Assembly: GCF_947179515.1 (NCBI RefSeq)
Contig: NC_067477.1
Coordinates: 128,332,896 to 128,396,895, forward strand
Origin: Apodemus sylvaticus
Lineage: Eukaryota > Chordata > Mammalia > Rodentia > Muridae
Reading direction: 5' to 3'
Length of the DNA stretch: 64,000 nucleotides
Shown here: positions 62,891-64,000 of the stretch, one piece after another
How positions within the stretch are numbered: the stretch's first letter is position 1
How the letters are laid out: each line of letters starts with the position of its first letter
Program-made: the position numbers and the translations under genes
The notes under the pieces: generated by a model
Database searches by the model: none
Told to the model about the DNA's origin: nothing
Seen by the model: the letters and a program-made list of their open reading frames with translations, nothing else

Positions 62891-64000
62891 TTTTTTTGAG
62901 ACAGGGTTTCTCTGTGTAGCCCTGGCTGTCCTGGAACTCACTTTGTAGACCAGGCTGGCCTCGAACCCAGAAATCCGCCTGCCTCTGCCTCCCAGAGTGC
63001 TGGGATTACAGGCGTGTGCCACCACCGCCCGGCGAACTTTTCTTTAAATCAAATTATATTTTAAACAAAATTGCAACAGATGGGGAAAACTGCATATGGT
63101 ACTTGAAAAGTAGAAACAATGTAATTGTTCACGTTTACAAGCTAAAATTCCATTAAAAATACCATAAGATACTTAGCAAATGATTGTGCGAGTGCTCTTC
63201 ACACTGCAGGGGCTTGATAATGAATGTGTGTTCACCCATTAGCGGTTTCTCCACCACTGGAAGCTTGTTAAAAATGAGACATTTTGGGACCCACCCCAGA
63301 TCCCTCCACCTCCAAAGTCTGCATTTCAGTAGATCTAGGGGTTCCCATGATGGTCACATTGGAGAACCCCTGACAGCTCTTTAAAAATGTAAGGGTTTTT
63401 AGGCTGGGCAAACATTTCCATTGAGAACATATGAAACTTCTGCATGGCGTTCCGTCAGAATACAGACAATAGCAACAAAAGAAAAATAAGAACCGTGACC
63501 GTGGCGGCTGCGTGATACTTAGGCAGAGGCGGAGCCTGGCTACTCCAGGGCTGCCACGGGCGGCCCCTCTCCGCGGGGAAGGGAAGCGCTCCCTCCGGAC
63601 TCCGACTAAGGTCGGTTGGGAAAGTGGGGGCAATGTCCGGAAGATGGCAGGAGCGGGGGCAGGACGCTTGGGACAGAGTGGACGTTTCTCAATCAGGATG
63701 TGGTGTACCGAAGGCCACTACTTCCATGTTTTAACCCCCCTCCTCACACATACAGATAAAGCAGAAGCCAAAGTCCAACAATGTTTCCCAAAGTGGCTGA
63801 TCCCCAGCAGTTAGGAGGGGTGCGCGCTCCACGCAGCCTTCCCAGCGCAGATGCCGCCTGCCTGCTGCGGGGCACGGCCTACCTTCAGCATGCGGATTTC
63901 CCGCAGGGCGATTTTCCTAACCACAGGATCTTCTTCAGATCCCACGAACTTTTTGATGGCTACTACTTGTCCGGAAGATTTGTTTCTGCACTTGAATACC
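29220..64000 (-). CDS. Cdkl4: Cdkl4 gene, cyclin-dependent kinase-like 4 (5' end cut by window)
   Basis: This is a serine/threonine protein kinase of the CDKL branch of the CMGC group. Nine coding exons on the minus strand join in phase: 63883-64000, 59572-59693, 54560-54632, 48960-49050, 44881-45078, 40933-41015, 36911-36967, 31344-31478 and 29220-29321. They give 325 codons plus a stop. By family alignment about 17 N-terminal residues with the glycine loop lie past the window edge, for about 342 residues. Visible motifs, in full-protein numbering, are AIKK (catalytic Lys33), RKIALRE in helix C (the CDKL signature), HRDVKPEN (124-131), DFG (144-146), TDY in the activation loop (158-160) and APE (168-170). 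A basic tail (about 295-307) and the C-terminal LPNI follow. The wording in exons 5-9 matches CDKL4 rather than CDKL1, for example IPGDAYTDY and the LPLIPGSHISPTPDG tail. No frameshift or stop interrupts it, so it looks functional. Its substrates are not evident from sequence. Confidence 0.96.
29412..29566 (+). mobile_element. B2 SINE (5'-truncated) next to the last Cdkl4 exon
   Basis: ctcttctgaaggtcctgag … aaataaataaatctt, between exact duplications aataacagcaa (29401-29411 and 29567-29577). It is antisense to Cdkl4. Confidence 0.9.
30168..30292. repeat. Purine-only GA/GGGA tract
   Basis: About 110 bp nearly all purine on the plus strand (gggaggagagggggaggaga units). Confidence 0.8.
30420..30612 (+). 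repeat. Unclassified direct repeat, copy A
   Basis: Shares the order of phrases with 35811-36005: actgataaactgaaa(at)ttacc, ttattagtaaataaca, ttttatatgttagata. Same orientation. Confidence 0.65.
31015..31125 (+). mobile_element. Old 7SL-derived SINE
   Basis: aatcccagctacttgggaggctg … ggatcacttgagcccaag is 7SL/proto-B1-like rather than modern B1. Confidence 0.6.
31344..31478 (-). CDS. Cdkl4: Cdkl4 exon, end of kinase domain and basic tail
   Basis: This 135-bp exon has acceptor ccttcccaaag and donor gtacct and is phase 0 on both sides. It encodes residues 265-309: GCLKMDPDERL (CMGC C-lobe arginine region), YFDSF, then a basic stretch KRKARVEGRSRRRQQ that could act in nuclear targeting or protein binding (inference). 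An antisense L1 begins about 122 bp upstream of its acceptor. Confidence 0.95.
31601..35557 (+). mobile_element. L1 retrotransposon, 5'-truncated, in Cdkl4 intron
   Basis: This 3.96-kb L1 is antisense to Cdkl4, flanked by the 13-bp duplication aggaaggcaagtg (31588-31600 and 35558-35570), with a poly(A) tail. ORF2 starts at 31727. Endonuclease motifs (QETHL, VGDFN) are readable, as are reverse-transcriptase motifs RQGCPL (about 33395) and FADD (about 33524). The frame is broken by stops and shifts (for example at 32616 and 33253), and a TA/CA microsatellite sits at 32281-32345. A segment between the endonuclease and RT domains is missing (near 32780). It is not capable of autonomous movement. 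Confidence 0.92.
35571..35810 (+). mobile_element. ID-type then B3-type SINE
   Basis: 35571-35648 has the ID pattern (gtccttgcctagcacacatgagg); 35650-35805 is B3-like (ggcacttgctgccaaggctg). Confidence 0.55.
35811..36005 (+). repeat. Unclassified direct repeat, copy B
   Basis: Diverged second copy of 30420-30612, about 5.4 kb away across the L1 and one exon. Confidence 0.65.
36070..36290 (-). mobile_element. LTR remnant
   Basis: Phrases such as taatcaaggtaatctcccacagacttgccc and the agttaaagctaaccacca end resemble rodent LTR sequence in reverse orientation. It is fragmentary. Confidence 0.4.
36911..36967 (-). CDS. Cdkl4: Cdkl4 micro-exon (19 codons)
   Basis: This 57-bp exon has acceptor ttttccag and donor gtatgt and is phase 0 on both sides. 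It encodes ETLEEKFSNVQPVALGFMK, residues 246-264. It is too short for ordinary ORF listing and was found by walking the kinase family order. Being symmetric, it could be skipped without a frameshift. Confidence 0.93.
37019..37073. repeat. (ATGT/GCATGT)n microsatellite
   Basis: Alternating gcatgtatgtat units over 55 bp. Confidence 0.85.
37240..37639 (+). mobile_element. Solo LTR, 400 bp
   Basis: The element starts TGTACTGG and ends ACTAAGACA, with caataaa about 80 bp before the end. It is flanked by a perfect 5-bp target duplication catag (37235-37239 and 37640-37644). It lies in a Cdkl4 intron, antisense to the gene, 272 bp upstream of the 57-bp exon. Confidence 0.85.
37825..37970 (-). mobile_element. 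B1 SINE with TTTTC tail
   Basis: tttcttttcttttctttt then ggagacagggtttgtctgtg … ctgcctgcctctgccttgc reversed. Confidence 0.88.
38145..38190. repeat. CCGT and TG microsatellites
   Basis: Three CATC/CCGT units then a 24-bp TG run. Confidence 0.8.
38710..38872 (-). mobile_element. LTR end fragment, MYS-like
   Basis: On the minus strand it begins near TGTTGCAGGATATTTGATC, as does 40116 downward. The two share about 110 bp (loss of a central part here). The name MYS-like is tentative. Confidence 0.45.
39150..39285 (-). mobile_element. Old B1-like SINE
   Basis: gagtcagaatctcatggtcg … gtgctaggattataggcttgg reversed; strongly diverged. Confidence 0.55.
39400..40116 (-). mobile_element. Long LTR-like element, MYS-like
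   Basis: The minus-strand start TGTTGCAGGATATTTGATCA is at 40116. The body is CT-rich with repeated ctctggctgg-type phrases. It shares its terminal 110 bp with 38710-38872. The far end is not defined. Confidence 0.45.
40129..40790 (-). mobile_element. Cluster of old B1-like relics
   Basis: Three reversed B1-like fragments lie at about 40129-40250, 40515-40680 and 40681-40790 (for example cccaggctggcctgaagctc). Confidence 0.5.
40933..41015 (-). CDS. Cdkl4: Cdkl4 exon, C-lobe insert
   Basis: This 83-bp exon has acceptor tttacag and donor gtaaac. It encodes residues 218-245, from GKLIPRHQSIF to ISIPEPEDM, the CMGC insert region. It ends in phase 0. LTR copies of opposite orientation lie in the introns on either side (37240-37639 and about 43700-44106). 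Confidence 0.95.
41395..41465 (-). mobile_element. B1 fragment
   Basis: tttgaggcagggttttgtct … ctaggctggcctcaaagcc reversed. Confidence 0.65.
41471..41830 (-). mobile_element. Old L1 3' UTR fragment
   Basis: CT-rich stretch then phrases such as cctccatggatatcaaccatccttgg and cagagggcctaagttagatccatgc, typical of reversed older rodent L1 3' UTR. Confidence 0.6.
42446..42640 (+). repeat. ID-like SINE followed by (TC)n(AC)n
   Basis: 42446-42519 has an ID-like head; 42520-42565 is a TC run and 42566-42596 an AC run, with more CA to 42634. Confidence 0.75.
42655..42812 (-). mobile_element. B1 SINE
   Basis: ttgttttgttttttgacttggg … gctgagattaaacactcg reversed. Confidence 0.8.
42813..43660 (-). 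other. Cdkl4 intron, no feature seen
   Basis: Unique-looking sequence. The short frame at 43303-43593 lacks splice-bounded coding character. Confidence 0.5.
43661..43697. repeat. TG microsatellite
   Basis: gcgtgtgtgtgtgtgtgtgtgt abutting the LTR at 43700. Confidence 0.85.
43700..44106 (-). mobile_element. LTR of the 27827/37240 group
   Basis: This is a diverged member reading cttagggtttctgttgttgtg at the left and gtttgtgtcaaactgacacgg at the right, same orientation as 27827-28224. A C-run (about 43743-43753) interrupts it. It lies in a Cdkl4 intron. The ends are approximate. Confidence 0.7.
44310..44490 (-). mobile_element. B3-type SINE
   Basis: ggtggaatcccctggaactgg … cttaacccctgagccgtctctc reversed. 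Confidence 0.8.
44881..45078 (-). CDS. Cdkl4: Cdkl4 exon with activation loop and APE
   Basis: This 198-bp exon has acceptor cttcacag and donor gtaaga. It encodes residues 152-217. It carries the MAPK-like TDY phosphorylation motif in GDAYTDYVATRWYRAPELL, then VDVWAVGCVFAELL and WPGKSDVDQLYLI, all standard CMGC C-lobe features. Reading IPGDAYTDY across the junction distinguishes CDKL4 from CDKL1. Confidence 0.96.
45328..45496 (-). mobile_element. B3/B2 SINE
   Basis: gcctgcatgtatgtctgtgtg … ctctgagccatctctccagcc reversed. Confidence 0.88.
45705..45717. repeat. G homopolymer run
   Basis: 13 consecutive G. Confidence 0.85.
45790..46187 (-). mobile_element. Old B1/B4 relics
   Basis: aagacagggtttcaagcatcc (from 45803) and gggattgaactcaggtcctcg … gagctgtatctccagtccc (to 46187) are reversed SINE pieces. 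Confidence 0.55.
46190..46754 (-). other. Cdkl4 intron, no feature seen
   Basis: Overlapping short frames on both strands here look like chance. Confidence 0.5.
46755..47350. mobile_element. B3 (+), TTTTC tract, and reversed B1 copies
   Basis: 46755-46925 is B3-like; 46922-46990 a TTTTC/CCTTT tract; 46995-47120 a reversed B1; 47140-47350 further degraded B1-like pieces. Confidence 0.7.
47507..47665 (-). mobile_element. Old B1-like SINE
   Basis: T-run then gagacaaggccttgggtagc … ttcttggatcacac reversed. Confidence 0.65.
47770..48117 (-). mobile_element. Old composite SINE
   Basis: gcaggtcagaggacaacctcc through gagccatctttctgagc is a B4/B3-like reversed composite. Confidence 0.45.
48118..48959 (-). 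other. Cdkl4 intron, no feature seen
   Basis: Unique-looking sequence down to the donor of exon 48960-49050. Confidence 0.55.
48960..49050 (-). CDS. Cdkl4: Cdkl4 exon with HRD catalytic loop and DFG
   Basis: This 91-bp exon has acceptor cttgcag and donor gtaagt. It encodes residues 122-151 with CIHRDVKPEN (catalytic Asp126, Lys128, Asn131) and CDFGFAR (metal-binding Asp144). All catalytic residues are present, so the enzyme is predicted active rather than a pseudokinase. One base (A) is left for the following Ile codon. Confidence 0.96.
49287..49450 (+). mobile_element. B1 SINE
   Basis: tttaatcccagcactcaagagg … cagagaaaaccctgtctc with a CCAAA-rich tail. Confidence 0.88.
49828..50010 (+). 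mobile_element. Old B3-type SINE
   Basis: atgctcagcagataagggag … ctggcctttcaaatgcacac. Confidence 0.55.
50037..51370 (+). mobile_element. Retroposed LTR-element transcript with poly(A)
   Basis: This is a 1.3-kb non-coding block with internally repetitive GA-rich phrases. It ends in an LTR-like stretch (from tgtgatagtttgtatatgc at 51093) and then aattaaatgttgtccttataagaaaaaaaa. Flanks aatagcggccata (about 50024) and aatagtggccata (about 51371) look like a target duplication with one mismatch. A poly(A) tail plus a long duplication suggests L1-driven insertion rather than integrase. Confidence 0.5.
51731..51940 (+). mobile_element. B3-type SINE
   Basis: aggtctggagagatggctca … acacacatgcaggaaaat. 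Confidence 0.85.
51951..52155 (+). mobile_element. B1 SINE, young
   Basis: Near-consensus B1 (cgcctgtaatcccagcact, ccctgtctcgaaaaaacc) with exact duplications gttaaaaacc at 51941-51950 and 52156-52165. Confidence 0.95.
52470..53271 (+). mobile_element. Old (Lx-type) L1 3' UTR
   Basis: Non-coding 3' UTR-like sequence ending in the G-rich run ggtaggggatgggggggatatgg and gcagataaaatctgaagtg plus A-tail, as in older rodent L1. A B2 follows directly. Confidence 0.7.
53284..53465 (+). mobile_element. B2 SINE, young
   Basis: ggggctggagagatggctca … aataaataaatctt with exact duplications aagattaaata (53272-53282 and 53466-53476). Confidence 0.94.
53719..54245. repeat. CATG, CA and CACGCAAG tandem arrays
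   Basis: 53719-53740 is a CATGCATG run, 53940-53987 a CA run, and 54010-54225 an array of gcaagcac/acgc units with longer copies of cactacacgcaagcacg. Long open frames here on both strands are by-products of the short repeat. Confidence 0.85.
54246..54559 (-). other. Cdkl4 intron, no feature seen
   Basis: Unique-looking sequence next to the donor of the 73-bp exon. Confidence 0.55.
54560..54632 (-). CDS. Cdkl4: Cdkl4 exon, helix E region
   Basis: This 73-bp exon has acceptor ctctccag and donor gtgagt. It encodes residues 97-121 (GVSDGVIKSVLWQTLQALNF then CHKHN) and ends immediately before the HRD catalytic loop. Family alignment places it in helix E. A C-rich intronic tract on the gene strand lies about 50 nt upstream of the acceptor. 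Confidence 0.95.
54682..54739 (+). promoter_or_regulatory. G-quadruplex-capable G-tract run
   Basis: At least ten runs of three or more G separated by 1-3 bases on the plus strand. On the Cdkl4 strand this is a C-rich intronic tract about 50-107 nt upstream of an acceptor. Confidence 0.55.
54780..55205 (-). other. Cdkl4 intron, no feature seen
   Basis: A possible SINE scrap near 55055-55130; otherwise nothing. Confidence 0.5.
55215..55525 (-). mobile_element. TG run and old composite SINE
   Basis: TG run 55224-55246, then a reversed B4/B3-like element ending aagtcatttccccagcccc. Confidence 0.55.
55952..56124 (-). mobile_element. B2 SINE
   Basis: aaagattttatatatatactgc … tgagccatctctctctccagc reversed. 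Confidence 0.9.
56172..56245. repeat. TG microsatellite
   Basis: gtgtgt run with cctg and tatg interruptions. Confidence 0.9.
56246..57744 (-). other. Cdkl4 intron, mostly unique
   Basis: A degraded SINE tail to about 56370. The rest (about 1.3 kb) has no recognised feature. Confidence 0.5.
57745..57835. repeat. Interrupted TG microsatellite
   Basis: TG runs separated by tatg, agatgcatg and gggta interruptions. Confidence 0.85.
57955..58210 (-). mobile_element. Old composite SINE
   Basis: tcagattccctggaactgcag then a B1-like gaggtagggtctctcgttaaac, all reversed. Confidence 0.5.
58545..58710 (-). mobile_element. Old B4-like SINE
   Basis: ttgagacggggtcttgactaag … agcctctgatgcaccacagcg reversed. 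Confidence 0.45.
58711..59059 (-). other. Cdkl4 intron, no feature seen
   Basis: AT-rich unique sequence. Confidence 0.55.
59060..59214 (-). mobile_element. B2 SINE with internal gap
   Basis: aagatttattattatatgta … gagctgcgctccagcccc reversed; part of the middle is missing. Confidence 0.85.
59215..59571 (-). other. Cdkl4 intron, no feature seen
   Basis: Unique sequence with a G-rich patch at about 59458-59493. Confidence 0.5.
59572..59693 (-). CDS. Cdkl4: Cdkl4 exon, kinase N-lobe/hinge
   Basis: This 122-bp exon has acceptor ttttgcag and donor gtaggt. It encodes residues 57-96, starting QLKHPNLVNL and containing the hinge segment LVFEYCDHTLL. It starts in phase 0 and leaves two bases (GG) that complete a glycine codon with the next exon. 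Confidence 0.95.
59766..60093 (+). mobile_element. Solo LTR, 328 bp
   Basis: It begins TGTGATGG, ends GACTAAGACA, has an ATTAAA-type signal, and is flanked by a perfect 5-bp duplication gatgc (59761-59765 and 60094-60098). It resembles the LTR piece at the end of the element at 50037-51370. It lies 73 bp upstream of the 122-bp Cdkl4 exon and is antisense to the gene. Confidence 0.85.
60130..60700 (-). mobile_element. Old SINE composite and TG runs
   Basis: tgtgtgtctgagtatatggg … ccgctgagccctctcatctcc and further reversed SINE-like pieces up to aagcaatttctccagcctc. Confidence 0.5.
60963..61168 (-). mobile_element. B3-type SINE
   Basis: agaagagggcaccagaccccc … gagcccatctccccagtcccc reversed. 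Confidence 0.8.
61411..61603 (-). mobile_element. B3-type SINE
   Basis: gaggccagagggcatcagatc … ctgcagctctctagcccc reversed, with an ATGT/GCAT run at the left. Confidence 0.75.
61604..61918 (-). other. Cdkl4 intron, no feature seen
   Basis: Unique sequence. Confidence 0.55.
61919..62152. repeat. CA/CG and CACGTACGCATG array
   Basis: A CA run passes into cgcgcgcgtgcgcg and then repeats of cacgtacgcacgcatg and cacgtacgcatg. Nearly the whole 230 bp alternates purine and pyrimidine. Confidence 0.9.
62153..62847 (-). other. Cdkl4 intron, no feature seen
   Basis: Unique sequence with a short C-run near 62772. Confidence 0.55.
62848..63035 (-). mobile_element. B1 SINE, young, with TTTC tail
   Basis: (TTTC)n then gagacagggtttctctgtg … caggcgtgtgccaccaccgc, close to consensus in reverse. 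Flanks gaacttt are similar. Confidence 0.93.
63036..63479 (-). other. Cdkl4 intron, possible old repeat
   Basis: ccaccactggaagcttgtt … aaaatgagacattttgggacccacccc resembles an ancient mammalian repeat (MER/MIR class). I cannot name it. Confidence 0.35.
63480..63690. promoter_or_regulatory. CpG-enriched segment in Cdkl4 intron
   Basis: CpG-rich relative to the rest of the window (for example cgggcggcccctctccgcgg, gaagcgctccctccgg). It may be an island or alternative promoter; no TATA or start site is evident. Confidence 0.35.
63883..64000 (-). CDS. Cdkl4: Cdkl4 exon with catalytic lysine and RKIALRE helix (partial)
   Basis: On the minus strand the window opens one base before codon GTA (Val18) and runs 39 codons to ATGCTGAAG, followed by donor gtaggc. 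It encodes beta-strands 2-3 with the ATP-anchoring AIKK lysine and helix C with RKIALREIRMLK. The usual motif of CDKL1/CDKL4 is KKIALRE, so the first residue is Arg here. The exon ends in phase 0. The start codon and glycine loop lie beyond 64000. Confidence 0.95.

Overview
This window is nuclear DNA of a muroid (mouse/rat-like) rodent. It is dense in B1 (7SL-derived) and B2/B3/ID (tRNA-derived) SINEs, rodent L1 fragments, rodent LTRs and long CA/TG and GGAT arrays. Three L1 insertions share a 3' end (…aatgtaaacaaagaatatagaa… or near variants) that I do not match to the standard mouse or rat L1 tail. Rat-type ID clusters are almost absent, so I do not name a species.

The only protein-coding gene I can support is Cdkl4 (cyclin-dependent kinase-like 4) on the minus strand. 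Nine coding exons lie between 63883-64000 (cut by the window edge) and 29220-29321 (stop codon). All splice sites seen are GT/AG and the phases join exactly. The visible part encodes 325 residues. About 17 N-terminal residues lie just beyond position 64000, which gives about 342 residues in all. The kinase motifs are intact: AIKK, RKIALRE, HRDVKPEN, DFG, TDY and APE.

Region by region: 1-27826 is downstream of the gene and holds only repeats and unrecognised non-coding DNA. It includes a rearranged L1 (6968-10190), an L1 with a nested B1 (12272-13005), a 750-bp CATGTG array (20935-21684), an L1 insertion with a 5' inversion and apparent 3' transduction (22088-22876), an LTR-like inverted-repeat block (24149-25071) and an 850-bp GGAT/GGAC array (26160-27013). 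27827-29219 is the probable 3' UTR. The first AATAAA on the gene strand is inside a solo LTR. 29220-64000 is the gene, whose 2-5.5 kb introns are full of SINEs, three further LTR insertions, a 4-kb antisense L1 only about 120 bp from an exon, a retroposed LTR-element transcript, and alternating purine-pyrimidine arrays.

I found no novel multi-gene system. The noteworthy points are how transposable elements sit relative to the kinase exons and several unusual repeat structures. Repeat family names are from memory of consensus sequences; strand and extent are read from the sequence.
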